Origin: Mycobacterium sp. Z3061
GTDB lineage: Bacteria; Actinomycetota; Actinomycetes; Mycobacteriales; Mycobacteriaceae
Length of the DNA stretch: 64,000 nucleotides
Assembly (NCBI RefSeq): GCF_031583025.1
Contig: NZ_CP134062.1
Location: forward strand, 3,348,001-3,412,000
Direction of reading: 5' to 3'
Shown: in pieces, positions 35,256 through 44,012 of the stretch
Position numbering within the stretch: position 1 is the first letter of the stretch
Layout: each line of letters begins with the position of its first letter
The notes under the pieces: generated by a model
Database searches by the model: none
What the model saw: only the letters and a program-made list of their open reading frames with translations
What the model was told of the DNA's origin: nothing
Made by a program: the position numbers and the translations under genes

Positions 35256-35887
35256 GAATCCGACGCTCCCGCCCGGTCGAGGTAGCTGCTGACGATATCG
35301 ACGAGCAGCCGGCGCTGCCTGCCGGTGTCGACCGGCCGTTGCATCACCAGCTGGTTGGCGATCATGCCCCGCAGTGTGGTCAGCAGCAGCTCACCGATGG
35401 CGGCGTTCTGGGTCGGGCTCAGATCCCGGTCGATAGCGGCGATCAGCGTGTTGAACGTCTTGCCGAGTCTTCGGATGTGGTTGGTGGTGGGCTCGCCGCG
35501 GGTGGCACGGGTGCCGATCAGGATTTCGGTGGCCGCGCGCCCGGTAGGGCTCGACATCGCCCGCCAGGCCGCCGTCACGGCCGCCTCGACCTTTCGGTGC
35601 GTCGTGGTGTCGGCAGTCGCCGCGGGCAGCGAATTCAGCGCGTCCAGCAGTTCCTCGAACCCCTGGTCCACCACTGCCATCAACAGCCCGTCGCGGTCAC
35701 CGAAGTGATACTGGATCACCCCCCAGGTGACCCCCGCTGTGTCCGCGATGTGCCGGCCGCTGGCCGCGGCAATGCCTTCGCTGAGCACAATCTGGACCGT
35801 CACATCGATCACCTGGGCGCGCGTCCGCTCGGCGCGGACCTGATTGCCGTGGGCGGGCCGCGTCGGAGCAACTCGTCCGGACATCAT
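35252..35887 (-). CDS. TetR-family transcriptional repressor
   Basis: 211 residues from ATG 35887; GTG 35890 has a slightly better-spaced SD (AGGTG). The N-terminal helix-turn-helix reads QVIDVTVQIVLSEGIAAASG, RHIADTAGVTWGVIQYHFGD and RDGLLMAVVDQGFEELLDAL. The C-terminal domain is all-helical and ends RQRRLLVDIVSSYLDRAGAS. It precedes and overlaps fadD1, so autoregulation together with control of fadD1 is likely. Its operator should lie in the AT-richer gap at 35890-36310. Confidence 0.85.
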   Translation of the reverse strand: MMSGRVAPTRPAHGNQVRAERTRAQVIDVTVQIVLSEGIAAASGRHIADTAGVTWGVIQYHFGDRDGLLMAVVDQGFEELLDALNSLPAATADTTTHRKVEAAVTAAWRAMSSPTGRAATEILIGTRATRGEPTTNHIRRLGKTFNTLIAAIDRDLSPTQNAAIGELLLTTLRGMIANQLVMQRPVDTGRQRRLLVDIVSSYLDRAGASDS

Positions 35888-36368
35888 CACGAGATCACCT
35901 GTCACCCTTCAGCACGGCGGGCCGTCGCCGGCGAAACATTGCGACCGCTAGGTTATGCCATCCGTGCCGGCTGGGACGCCCGACCCGCCGGGTTGGCGAA
36001 TTCGAGGTGTGGTCGAGTTGCGGGAATTGCGCTTGTCCAGCGATTTTACAATGGCAGTCACGGCCCGTGAAGAAGGTGCGAATGTCAATTAATCAAACGT
36101 CCGGACGTCAAATAGATGTACTACACAGACATTCGCAAAGGTATTGCTTCACGCAGGTGCCCCAGATATTTTATCCGATCGTATGTAGTTGTGTTACAAC
36201 ACTATTCGTGTAGTTTTGGCTGAGACAGTTACTGCTATTGATCCGACTGTTCCCGACGTTCCGGACCGGTTTATTGCAATCCGTTGAAAATCTTTTCCTG
36301 GCGGCGTGATGTGGTTATCATTCTGCTCGCATTACTTCTCGAAAACCCAAACCAAGAAAGGAACCACT
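35888..36368. other. AT-richer intergenic region upstream of TetR-fadD1 and the small lipoprotein
   Basis: About 480 bases without a gene. From about 36040 to 36310 the base composition is visibly AT-richer than anything else in the window (for example AGATATTTTATCCGATCG). It contains a short dyad GTGTT-AC-AACAC at 36191-36202. The region must hold promoters for both the minus-strand TetR operon and the plus-strand lipoprotein. The composition suggests imported DNA or an H-NS/Lsr2-bound region. Confidence 0.5.
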
Positions 36369-36530
36369 ATGACGGGAATTGGTAACAAGCGGGTGGCCCG
36401 CGGGCTCGCTGCCGTAGCGGCTGCGCTGTTCGGAGCGGCAGCGTTGGTGGGATGTATGAAGAGCGGCCCCGCGGCGCAGTCGGTGCCCGTTGGTCAGCCC
36501 GCCACCGCCTGGTCCCACATCGGCGGCTAG
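36369..36530 (+). CDS. Tiny predicted lipoprotein, 53 residues
   Basis: ATG 36369 follows SD AAAGGAA. A basic N-terminus (TGIGNKRVARG) precedes a hydrophobic stretch (LAAVAAALFGAAALVGC) ending in a lipobox (LVGC), so the mature protein of about 25 residues (CMKSGPAAQSVPVGQP...) would be lipid-anchored outside the membrane. A strong hairpin terminator follows the stop. The function is unknown; its place before the PPE gene may be incidental. Confidence 0.65.
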   Translation: MTGIGNKRVARGLAAVAAALFGAAALVGCMKSGPAAQSVPVGQPATAWSHIGG

Positions 36531-36541
36531 CAGCCCGAAGT

Positions 36542-36580
36542 CCGCGCTCCCGCCCGAACGCACTCAGGGCGGGAGCGCGG
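36542..36580 (+). terminator. Strong GC hairpin after the small lipoprotein
   Basis: A perfect 14-bp stem, CCGCGCTCCCGCCC (36542-36555) and GGGCGGGAGCGCGG (36567-36580), has an 11-base loop and begins 11 bases after the lipoprotein stop. There is no T-run, as is common for mycobacterial hairpin terminators. It would separate the lipoprotein transcript from the PPE gene. Confidence 0.75.
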
Positions 36581-36611
36581 CTGTCTCTACTCCTGCAAGG
36601 ACACCTCAACG

Positions 36612-38534
36612 ATGTTGCCGAACTTCTCGGCGCTCCCGCCGGAGGTCAATTCCGCCCGCCTCTACACCGGCGCGGGTCCGGTTCCGATGCTCACGGCGGC
36701 CGCCGCCTGGGACCTGCTTGCATCTGAAATGCACTGCGCCGCGGACTCTTTTGGGTCGACCATTGCCGCGCTGGCGGCCGACTCCTGGCAGGGCCCGGCG
36801 TCGCTGGCGATGACGGCCGCCGCCGCACCACATCTGAGGTGGCTGAGCACCGCGGCCGCGCACGCCGAGGCTGCGGCGGTCATGGCCCGGACCGCGGCGG
36901 CAGAGTTCGACACCGCCTTGGCCGCCGCGGTGCCTCCCACCGTCGTCGCGGTGAACCGCGGGGAGGTGGTGTCGCTGTTGGCGTCCAACCTGTTTGGGCA
37001 GAACGCTGCGGCGATAGCGGCCGCCGAGTCCCTGTACAACGAGATGTGGGCTCAGGATGTGACCGCTATGGTGGCGTACCACGCTGGAGTCAGCACGGTC
37101 TGCGCGCAGTTGGCGCCCTGGCAACGGCGATTGCAGACCCTACTGAGCGCCGCGACGCCAGGGCTGACCGGTTCCGGCGCGTCGGGCAGTGCCGCCGCGG
37201 CGCAGACCGTTGCCGAAGTCATGGGAAGCAGCGGCATCCCGTCCCCGTCGCCCAGGTATGTGCAGCACGCATTCGATCTCTTCATTCGCAACATCGCACC
37301 CGACGCCATCCCGCGCTCGCTGTTCACCCCGGAGGGTCTCTACCCGGTGGTCGACGTCAAGAGTCTGACGTTCGATGCGTCGGTGGCCCAGGGCGTGAAG
37401 ATCCTCGACAGCGCGGTTCGGGCGCATCTCGCCGCGGGCGACAATGTCGCCATCTTCGGCTACTCCCAGAGCGCCACCATTGCCGCAACGGAAATGCAGA
37501 AGCTCGCTGCATCGATCAATCCGCCTACGCCTCAGCAGCTTTCGTTCACCCTAGTCGGCGATCCCGGCAATCCGAACGGCGGCCTCGCCGCGCGTTTCCC
37601 GGGGATCGCCATTCCCAGCCTCGGTGTGACCAGCCCGGGTGCGACGCCTGACAATCTGTATCCGACCCGCGTCTACACCATCGAGTACGACGGCGTCGCC
37701 GACTTCCCCCGGTATCCGCTGAACATCGTGTCGACGTTGAACGCCCTGGCCGGGATGGGCTACCTGCATCAGAACTACCTGATGCTCACGCCGGAACAGA
37801 TCGACGCTGCCATTCCGCTGACCAACACCGCGGGCCCGACGATGACGCAGTACTACATCATCACGACCAGGAACCTGCCACTACTGGAGCCGCTGCGGGC
37901 GTTACCCGTTCTCGGCAATCCGCTCGCCGACCTCATTCAGCCGGACCTGCGGGTGATCGTCAATCTCGGCTACGGCGACCCGAATCACGGCTATTCGACG
38001 TCGCCGCCGAACGTGCCGACCCCGTTCGGGGTATTCCCGGACGTCGATCCCATACGGGTTTTGGGCGCGCTGGGAACCGGAACGCAGCAGGGGGTCGCCG
38101 ACTTCGGCTACGGCATGACGCATCTCGCGCTGCCGCCCGTTGACGTTTCCGGTCTGTTTGCCGGATCTCTACCCGATGGCGGACTCACCAGTCCCACGAT
38201 CTCCATCGACGGACTCATCGACGGTATGCAGGCCGCCAATTCCAAGTCCAGCGGCGCGATTTCGGCGGCGGCCGGGGCGGCCTACCAGGTGCTGCTGCCG
38301 ACGGCCGACCTGGCGAATGCCATGTTGACCACTGCGCCGGCCTACAACGTCAACCTGTTCCTGCAGGGAATCCGCGAATTCGTGCACGGCAGCCCGATGG
38401 GCATGGTGAATGCGGTCGGCTATCCACTCACCGCCGGCGTCACGCTGTCCATCATGGCGGCGGCCCTGGAAACGCTCATCGTCGCCGCGGCCGCGCAACA
38501 AGTCGGTGCAGGCCTGTCGGCGCTGGTCGCCTGA
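36612..38534 (+). CDS. PPE protein with C-terminal PE-PPE alpha/beta-hydrolase domain
   Basis: 640 residues. The N-terminal PPE domain (1-175) has [20 protein letters not shown] and DSWQGPAS (the WxG turn of the four-helix bundle). The PE-PPE domain (about 225-455) reads [20 protein letters not shown] then [18 protein letters not shown] with the nucleophile near Ser285. This domain has a serine esterase/cutinase-like fold. The remaining part ([20 protein letters not shown] onward) is Ala/Gly-rich. PPE proteins are type VII secreted, usually with a PE partner; neither a PE gene nor ESX genes are adjacent, so secretion and partner are open. The likely role is surface lipid esterase. Confidence 0.87.
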   Translation: MLPNFSALPPEVNSARLYTGAGPVPMLTAAAAWDLLASEMHCAADSFGSTIAALAADSWQGPASLAMTAAAAPHLRWLSTAAAHAEAAAVMARTAAAEFDTALAAAVPPTVVAVNRGEVVSLLASNLFGQNAAAIAAAESLYNEMWAQDVTAMVAYHAGVSTVCAQLAPWQRRLQTLLSAATPGLTGSGASGSAAAAQTVAEVMGSSGIPSPSPRYVQHAFDLFIRNIAPDAIPRSLFTPEGLYPVVDVKSLTFDASVAQGVKILDSAVRAHLAAGDNVAIFGYSQSATIAATEMQKLAASINPPTPQQLSFTLVGDPGNPNGGLAARFPGIAIPSLGVTSPGATPDNLYPTRVYTIEYDGVADFPRYPLNIVSTLNALAGMGYLHQNYLMLTPEQIDAAIPLTNTAGPTMTQYYIITTRNLPLLEPLRALPVLGNPLADLIQPDLRVIVNLGYGDPNHGYSTSPPNVPTPFGVFPDVDPIRVLGALGTGTQQGVADFGYGMTHLALPPVDVSGLFAGSLPDGGLTSPTISIDGLIDGMQAANSKSSGAISAAAGAAYQVLLPTADLANAMLTTAPAYNVNLFLQGIREFVHGSPMGMVNAVGYPLTAGVTLSIMAAALETLIVAAAAQQVGAGLSALVA

Positions 38535-38566
38535 TCGCGGACGCGGGACCCTATGCTTGACCGCAA

Positions 38567-39784
38567 ATGGCGGACAAGACAACGTGCGCGATCATCGGGG
38601 GCGGCCCGGCCGGCATGGTTCTCGGGCTGTTACTGGCCCGCGCCGGGGTAGAGGTCACCCTGCTGGAAAAGCACGGTGACTTCCTGCGCGATTTCCGCGG
38701 CGACACCGTGCACTGCTCCACCATGCGGTTGCTCGATGAACTGGGTCTGTGGGAGCGCTTCTCCCGGTTGCCCTTCAACGAGGTACGCAAAGCGGCATTC
38801 GAATCGAATGGGCACTCGGTCACCTACATCGATTTCGGGCGGCTGAACCAGCCCCATCCGTTTATCGCGATGGTGCCGCAGTGGGACCTGCTGAACCTGC
38901 TGGCTGAGGCCGCGATTGCCGAGCCCACTTTCACCCTGCGAATGAACACCGAGGTCACCGGCCTGCTCACCGAAGGCGGCCGGGTCACCGGGGTTCAGTA
39001 CCAAGGCGCCGACGGCCCGGGGGAACTGCGCGCCGAGCTCACCGTCGCCTGCGACGGCCGATGGTCGATCGCCCGCCAGGCCGCCGGCCTGCGCACCGGC
39101 GACTATCCGGTGAAGTTCGACGTCTGGTGGTTCAAGTTGCCGAACGACGACGATGCGGAGTTCTCCTTCGCGCCCCGCACCGGTCCGGGCAAGGCGTTGG
39201 CCGTGATCCCGCGCAAAGGGTATTTCCAGATCGCCTACATCGGCATGAAAGGCACCGACGCGCAGTTGCGCGCTCGGGGCATCGATGCATTCCGGCGTGA
39301 CATCGCCGCACTGGTACCCGAGGCCGCCGGATCGGTAACCGCGCTCGATTCCATGGACGACGTCAAGCATCTCGACGTGAAGGTCAACCGCTTGCGTCGG
39401 TGGCACTCCGACGGCCTGCTCTGCATCGGTGACGCCGCACACGCCATGTCGCCCTTGGGCGGCGTCGGCATCAACTTGGCGGTTCAGGACGCCGTCGCAG
39501 CGGCGACCATATTGGCAGAACCCCTGCGGCGCCACCACGTTACCGGCCGTGACTTGGCAGCAGTGCGCCGTCGGCGCGTATTTCCCACCGCGGTAACTCA
39601 ATTCGTCCAACGGATACTGCACCGGGGGTTGCTCGGTCCGCTGCTGCGGGGCCGGGACCCCGCCCCGCCGGCAGCCCTGCTGCGGATGCTCGAGCGGATG
39701 CCGTGGCTTTCGCTGGTGCCCGCGTACTTCATCGGAGTCGGCGTGTTGCCCGAGCACGCGCCCGATTTCGCCCGCCGCGGTTAA
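38567..39784 (+). CDS. FAD-dependent oxidoreductase/monooxygenase (Rv1751-like)
   Basis: 405 residues. CAIIGGGPAGMVLGLLLARA (Rossmann GxGPAG), DFRGDTVHCSTMRLLDELGL and LCIGDAAHAMSPLGGVGINL (FAD-binding GDAAH) define a class A flavoprotein monooxygenase fold. From memory M. tuberculosis Rv1751, beside fadD1, is of this kind, so the region is probably syntenic with an insertion between. The substrate is unknown; hydroxylation of an aromatic or quinone-like compound is typical. The next gene follows after nine bases, suggesting one transcript. Confidence 0.85.
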   Translation: MADKTTCAIIGGGPAGMVLGLLLARAGVEVTLLEKHGDFLRDFRGDTVHCSTMRLLDELGLWERFSRLPFNEVRKAAFESNGHSVTYIDFGRLNQPHPFIAMVPQWDLLNLLAEAAIAEPTFTLRMNTEVTGLLTEGGRVTGVQYQGADGPGELRAELTVACDGRWSIARQAAGLRTGDYPVKFDVWWFKLPNDDDAEFSFAPRTGPGKALAVIPRKGYFQIAYIGMKGTDAQLRARGIDAFRRDIAALVPEAAGSVTALDSMDDVKHLDVKVNRLRRWHSDGLLCIGDAAHAMSPLGGVGINLAVQDAVAAATILAEPLRRHHVTGRDLAAVRRRRVFPTAVTQFVQRILHRGLLGPLLRGRDPAPPAALLRMLERMPWLSLVPAYFIGVGVLPEHAPDFARRG

Positions 39785-39793
39785 CGCAACGCG

Positions 39794-40792
39794 ATGTCTG
39801 ATCAACGGGTGCCGCTGCGCATCGGCATCCTGGGGGCGGCCCGCATCGCACCGTTGGCACTCATCAACCCCGCCAAGCAGACTGACGCGATCGTGGTCGC
39901 CGCGGTCGCGGCCCGCGATGTGTCCCGCGGACAGGCGTTCGCGGTTGACCACGGCATCGCCCGCGTGCACAACAGCTACCAGGATCTGATCGCCGACCCG
40001 GAGATCGACGCCGTCTACAACCCACTGCCCAACGGCCTGCACGGCCGGTGGACGCGCGCCGCACTGGACGCGGGCAAGCACGTGCTGTGCGAGAAGCCGT
40101 TCACCGCAAATGCCGCGGAAGCACGCGAAATCGCCGATCTGGCAACGCACTCGGATCGCGTTGTGATGGAGGCCTTTCATTACCGCTACCATCCGCTGGC
40201 GTTGCGGGTCGAGCAGATAATCGCCTCGGGCGAACTCGGCCGGCTGCAACACGTCGAGGCCGCGATGTGCTTCCCGCTGCCGAAGTTCGCCGATATCCGC
40301 TACGACTACGCGCTGGCCGGTGGGGCGACGATGGACGCCGGCTGCTACGCCGTGCACATGGTGCGTACCTTCGGTGGTGCCACGCCGGAGGTAATTTCGG
40401 CGCGCGCCAAACTGCGCGATCCCCGGATCGACCGGGCCATGACGGCCGAGTTGCGCTTCGCCGGTGGGCACACGGGACGGATTCGCACCTCGATGTGGTC
40501 GACGGACCTGTTGCGGATGAGCGTCACGGTGACCGGCACCGACGGGCAGCTACGTGTTCTCAATCCTGTTGTGCCACAGATCTTTCACCGACTGTCCGTC
40601 AAGTCGGCCAATGGCCGCAGGGTGGAGCGCTTCGGGCGCCGTGCCTCCTATGCGTACCAACTCGACGCGTTCCTGGCCGCGGTGCTGGACGGGGTACCGG
40701 TCAAGACGACACCGCAGGACGCCGTGGCGAACATGACCGTCATCGACGGAATCTATCGCGCTGCCGGACTGCCGCTGCGTCAGCCCAGCTGA
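39794..40792 (+). CDS. Gfo/Idh/MocA-family NAD(P)-dependent oxidoreductase
   Basis: 332 residues. The N-terminal Rossmann fold reads LRIGILGAARIAPLALINPA, and the catalytic-site motif GKHVLCEKPFTANAAEA contains EKP. The C-terminal domain includes VMEAFHYRYHPLALRVEQII and GGATMDAGCYAVHMVRTF (the DxGCY-H motif). The family oxidises or reduces sugars, inositols or diols. It sits between a flavoprotein and a converging sugar-phosphate-isomerase-like gene, which suggests small-molecule or sugar metabolism; the substrate is not known. Confidence 0.86.
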   Translation: MSDQRVPLRIGILGAARIAPLALINPAKQTDAIVVAAVAARDVSRGQAFAVDHGIARVHNSYQDLIADPEIDAVYNPLPNGLHGRWTRAALDAGKHVLCEKPFTANAAEAREIADLATHSDRVVMEAFHYRYHPLALRVEQIIASGELGRLQHVEAAMCFPLPKFADIRYDYALAGGATMDAGCYAVHMVRTFGGATPEVISARAKLRDPRIDRAMTAELRFAGGHTGRIRTSMWSTDLLRMSVTVTGTDGQLRVLNPVVPQIFHRLSVKSANGRRVERFGRRASYAYQLDAFLAAVLDGVPVKTTPQDAVANMTVIDGIYRAAGLPLRQPS

Positions 40793-40813
40793 TGCTCGTT
40801 GCCGGACCCTCTC

Positions 40814-41632
40814 TCAGCCGGCGGCCTCCGCCAACACCCGTCGCGCCGCCTCCACACACGGTCGCAGACGGTCGGCCGGGCTGACACCGGCCAGCGCCAG
40901 CGATCGTTGCGGTACCTCGAGTTCGCACACCAGGTCGGTCGGTAGCGCGCGGATCATGTCGCGCAGCGGTAACTCGCCGTCGCCGGGGGCCAGTCGCTCG
41001 TACATGGCCTCCTCCAAGTAGTCAGGGGTCCGGGGCCGGCGCGTGGTGTCATTGAGTTGGACGTAGCCGATGTGCTCAGGATCGATGGCCGCCAGGTCGG
41101 CCGGGGTGGACCCGGACCGGGATACATGCATGGTGTCGATCAACAGCCGAAAGTCCGGCCGTCCGACGTGCCGCACCGCGGCCAGCGCGGTGGGCAGGTC
41201 GGAGACGGCGAGGCCCGGCACCGGCTCCACCACCGTGGCGATGCCGCGTTGTGCGGCCAATTCGGCGAGCACCGCGAACTCATCGAAAGTGCGACCCAGG
41301 TCGGCATCGAGGCTGACCACATTGAGGCGCGGAATCCCGAGTTCGGCCATGACGTCGAGATCGCCGGCACACCCGCGTACGTCACCGCGGGGGACAACCA
41401 GAAAGCCGTCACCGAGTGTGATGGAGACGCCGTGGTGGCGCAGCGCCGCATCGAGATCGGTGCGGAGCGCAGCATCGTTCGGCAAGGAGAATGGGGGATA
41501 ACCAAGCGGCGCGAGTGGGCGTCCTTGGAGAAACATGGAGATGAAACGGCACTCGAGAGCGGCCGCGACCTCGACGAACTCCACTGGTGGAAGCCCGAAC
41601 ACGCTGAGGTAGCCGATGCCGAGATGATCCAT
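40814..41632 (-). CDS. Sugar phosphate isomerase/epimerase-like TIM-barrel protein
   Basis: 272 residues from ATG 41632. The AP-endonuclease-2-like TIM-barrel pattern includes PRLNVVSLDADLGRTFDEFA, GIATVVEPVPGLAVSD (metal Glu), FRLLIDTMHVSRSGSTPADL (Asp and His), IGYVQLNDTTRRPRTPDYLE and LVCELEVPQRSLALAG (final Glu). These Glu, Asp, His and Glu positions bind the divalent metal in the family. It is convergent with the Gfo/Idh/MocA gene, and the products could act in one sugar or inositol pathway (inference). The N-terminal SD is weak. Confidence 0.82.
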   Translation of the reverse strand: MDHLGIGYLSVFGLPPVEFVEVAAALECRFISMFLQGRPLAPLGYPPFSLPNDAALRTDLDAALRHHGVSITLGDGFLVVPRGDVRGCAGDLDVMAELGIPRLNVVSLDADLGRTFDEFAVLAELAAQRGIATVVEPVPGLAVSDLPTALAAVRHVGRPDFRLLIDTMHVSRSGSTPADLAAIDPEHIGYVQLNDTTRRPRTPDYLEEAMYERLAPGDGELPLRDMIRALPTDLVCELEVPQRSLALAGVSPADRLRPCVEAARRVLAEAAG

Positions 41633-41767
41633 GTCGTGTCGCACGTTACAAGCCGCGACGATTGATTTTCGGGGAGATCGGGTAATTACACCATTGCTGA
41701 TATTCCTCAGTCCGTTGTTCAGGGGCCGAAGTGGTGCCGTCCGGACTGAGAAGAGGAGGCGAACACA

Positions 41768-42019
41768 ATGCAGTTCAAGAAGATGATCGGAACGACACTG
41801 ATGGCCGGCGCTCTGGGCGCAGGCGCGCTCGGAATGGGCGCAGGCCCGGCGCTGGCGAAGCCCGGCCCCCATATTCCGGGTCCCCCGGTACCCCCCGTAC
41901 CGCGGGTCGACGACTCGATCGGCTGGAATCCGGCACCCGGGCAGATCAAGCAGTATTGCCCGTGGCAGTCGCCGCCGGGTCACTGGATCGGCGGGCCGCA
42001 CGGTATCCCCTGCACCTGA
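41768..42019 (+). CDS. Small secreted proline-rich protein
   Basis: 83 residues from ATG 41768, SD GAGGAGG. The signal peptide (KKMIGTTLMAGALGAGALGM, then AGPALA cleavage) releases a mature part of about 53 residues, rich in Pro/Gly (KPGPHIPGPPVPPVPRVDDS) with two cysteines (IKQYCPWQSPPGHWIG ... IPCT) that could form one disulfide. Similar short secreted proteins are common in mycobacteria and mostly uncharacterised. A hairpin terminator follows. Confidence 0.8.
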   Translation: MQFKKMIGTTLMAGALGAGALGMGAGPALAKPGPHIPGPPVPPVPRVDDSIGWNPAPGQIKQYCPWQSPPGHWIGGPHGIPCT

Positions 42020-42047
42020 TGCGCTGACTGGGGACGCCCTGATCGCT

Positions 42048-42071
42048 GGCCGTAGTGTTTCAGCTACGGCC
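42048..42071 (+). terminator. Hairpin after the small secreted protein
   Basis: An 8-bp perfect stem, GGCCGTAG (42048-42055) and CTACGGCC (42064-42071), with loop TGTTTCAG begins 28 bases after the stop codon. There is no T-tract. It plausibly ends the short transcript before the alcohol dehydrogenase gene. Confidence 0.55.
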
Positions 42072-42105
42072 GCGAGGGGCGGCCCCGAGCACCGGGAAGT
42101 GGTCC

Positions 42106-43266
42106 ATGCCGACATCCGCCGCATTCCCCCGGCACATTCGAATCGGTGGCGGTGCGCTCGGCGAGTTGGGCGCGGTGCTCGATGCGCTGCAGCTGCACCG
42201 CCCACTGGTGGTCACTGACCCCTACCTAACTACCAGTGGAGCCTCGCATCGGGTGATCAGCCTGCTGAGCGCGGCAGGAAAAGCCCCGGCATTGTTCGAC
42301 CGCACGGTCGCCGATCCCACCACGGCCTCGCTGGACCAGGGTGTCGTGGCGGTCCACGAGCACCGGGCCGACTGCATCATCGGGTTCGGCGGCGGCAGCC
42401 CGATGGACACGGCAAAGGCGTTGGGAGTCCTTGCTTTACAGCCGGGTCCCATGCGCAGATACAAGGCGCCGAACAGCAATGGCGGCCCGGCGTTGCCCAT
42501 CATCGCGATCCCGACTACGGCGGGAAGTGGTTCGGAAGCAACGCAATTCACGGTCATCAGTGACAGTGAGACCAACGAGAAGATGTTGTGTCCCGGGCTG
42601 TCGTTCCTGCCCATAGCCGCGATCGTCGATTTCGAGCTGACCATGACGATGCCGCCGCGGCTCACCGCGGATACCGGCGTCGATGCCCTGACGCATGCGG
42701 TCGAGGCGTACGTCAGTCGCCGCGCCAATCCCATCAGCGACGGTCTGGCGCTCTCGGCAATCCGGCTGATCGCGACGCACCTGCGGCGGGCATATTTCGA
42801 CGGGTCGGATGCCTCGGCCAGGGCGGCGATGATGGCCGCTTCCACGCAGGCCGGGATGGCGTTCTCGAATTCCAGCGTCGCACTGGTACACGGGATGAGC
42901 CGGCCGATCGGCGCACATTTTCATGTCGCGCACGGACTGTCCAACGCCATGCTGTTCCCGGTGGTCACCGCGTTCTCCGTGAGCGGTGCGCCCGGCCGCT
43001 ACGCCGACTGTGCCCGGGCCTACGGGGTCGCCGATGCGACGACGAGCGACCGGGCCGCCGCCGGGGCACTCGTCGACGCCCTCACCGCGTTGTGCGCGGA
43101 CCTCGAGGTCCCGACCCCGAGGTCGTACGGTATCGACAGTGCCGCTTGGCAATCGCTCGTTCCGTTGATGGCCGAGCAAGCCGTCGCATCCGGTTCGCCG
43201 GCCAACAATCCCGTGATTCCCGAGCCGGCACAGATCGAAGCGCTTTACGCGCAAGTGTATGGCTGA
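42106..43266 (+). CDS. Iron-containing (group III) alcohol dehydrogenase
   Basis: 386 residues from ATG 42106 with SD GGGAAG. Motifs: IIGFGGGSPMDTAKALGVLA (NAD-binding GGGSxxD), IIAIPTTAGSGSEATQFTVI, DTGVDALTHAVEAYVSRRAN (metal His/Asp) and HGMSRPIGAHFHVAHGLSNA (metal His residues). It oxidises alcohols, or reduces aldehydes, with NAD(P) and Fe2+. The gene precedes a TetR gene by 74 bp on the same strand, and the repressor may control it and the hydratase. Confidence 0.88.
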   Translation: MPTSAAFPRHIRIGGGALGELGAVLDALQLHRPLVVTDPYLTTSGASHRVISLLSAAGKAPALFDRTVADPTTASLDQGVVAVHEHRADCIIGFGGGSPMDTAKALGVLALQPGPMRRYKAPNSNGGPALPIIAIPTTAGSGSEATQFTVISDSETNEKMLCPGLSFLPIAAIVDFELTMTMPPRLTADTGVDALTHAVEAYVSRRANPISDGLALSAIRLIATHLRRAYFDGSDASARAAMMAASTQAGMAFSNSSVALVHGMSRPIGAHFHVAHGLSNAMLFPVVTAFSVSGAPGRYADCARAYGVADATTSDRAAAGALVDALTALCADLEVPTPRSYGIDSAAWQSLVPLMAEQAVASGSPANNPVIPEPAQIEALYAQVYG

Positions 43267-43340
43267 TCGTCACTTCGCGCGGCTAGCCGACACTACAAAT
43301 ATAGAGTAATGTCTGCGCCCAGACCCGAGAGGCGTTGACG

Positions 43341-44000
43341 ATGGACAGACGACGAAAGCCCAACCCCGCTGAACGCCGTCGTGACCTGTGCGATGCGGCA
43401 ATCCAATTGCTGGCCGACGACGGGGCCAAGGGGTTGAGCCATCTCAAGGTGGACCGGAAGTCCGGTGTGCCCGACGGGACCACCTCCTTCTATTTCCGGA
43501 CCCGATCGGCACTGCTGCTGGCCGTGGCCGAACGATTGGCCGAGCTGGACCTGGCAAACCTGCAATCGGTCGCCGACAACGAAAGTCCAGCCGGCACGGG
43601 CAGAGACCGCCGGTCGCCCTCGTTGTTGTCCCAAGTGGTGATCCAATCCGGTTGCGAGCCTGAGCTTTCCCGAACGCGGGCCAGGTACGAGCTGACGATG
43701 CAGGCCGCCCGGGACCCCGCGCTGGCCGCCACCCTGGCCCACGGCACGCAGGCGTTCACCAAGCTGCACCGCGAAATCCTGGTCCAGTTGATGCCGCACG
43801 GTGCCGAGCTCGAGTCCGCGGTGGTCGAGGACCTCAGCAATGTCACCCTGACGTTCATCAACGGCCTGCTGTTGCGGTTCGCCCACGGTGACCGAATCGT
43901 CGACAGCGCAGAACAACTCGACAAGATCCTGGCCGCCATTGCCGGCGGAATCTTGAAGAGCCCCAACAAGGGACACCTGACCGGCAACTCCGGCCAGTAG
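43341..44000 (+). CDS. TetR-family transcriptional regulator
   Basis: 219 residues from ATG 43341; TTG 43335 is possible. The HTH region reads RRDLCDAAIQLLADDGAKGL, SHLKVDRKSGVPDGTTSFYF and RTRSALLLAVAERLAELDLA. The C-terminal effector domain is helical. The enoyl-CoA hydratase gene begins 12 bp after the stop, so the two are an operon, and the likely ligand is an acyl-CoA or related intermediate (inference). Confidence 0.85.
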   Translation: MDRRRKPNPAERRRDLCDAAIQLLADDGAKGLSHLKVDRKSGVPDGTTSFYFRTRSALLLAVAERLAELDLANLQSVADNESPAGTGRDRRSPSLLSQVVIQSGCEPELSRTRARYELTMQAARDPALAATLAHGTQAFTKLHREILVQLMPHGAELESAVVEDLSNVTLTFINGLLLRFAHGDRIVDSAEQLDKILAAIAGGILKSPNKGHLTGNSGQ

Positions 44001-44012
44001 AGAGAGGGTCAC

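Noticed and set aside
38630-40471. Long antisense open frame (613 codons) across the FAD and Gfo/Idh/MocA genes
   Set aside because: It is the high-GC shadow of two genes with clear domains; its peptide is rich in Arg, Gly and His with no domain.
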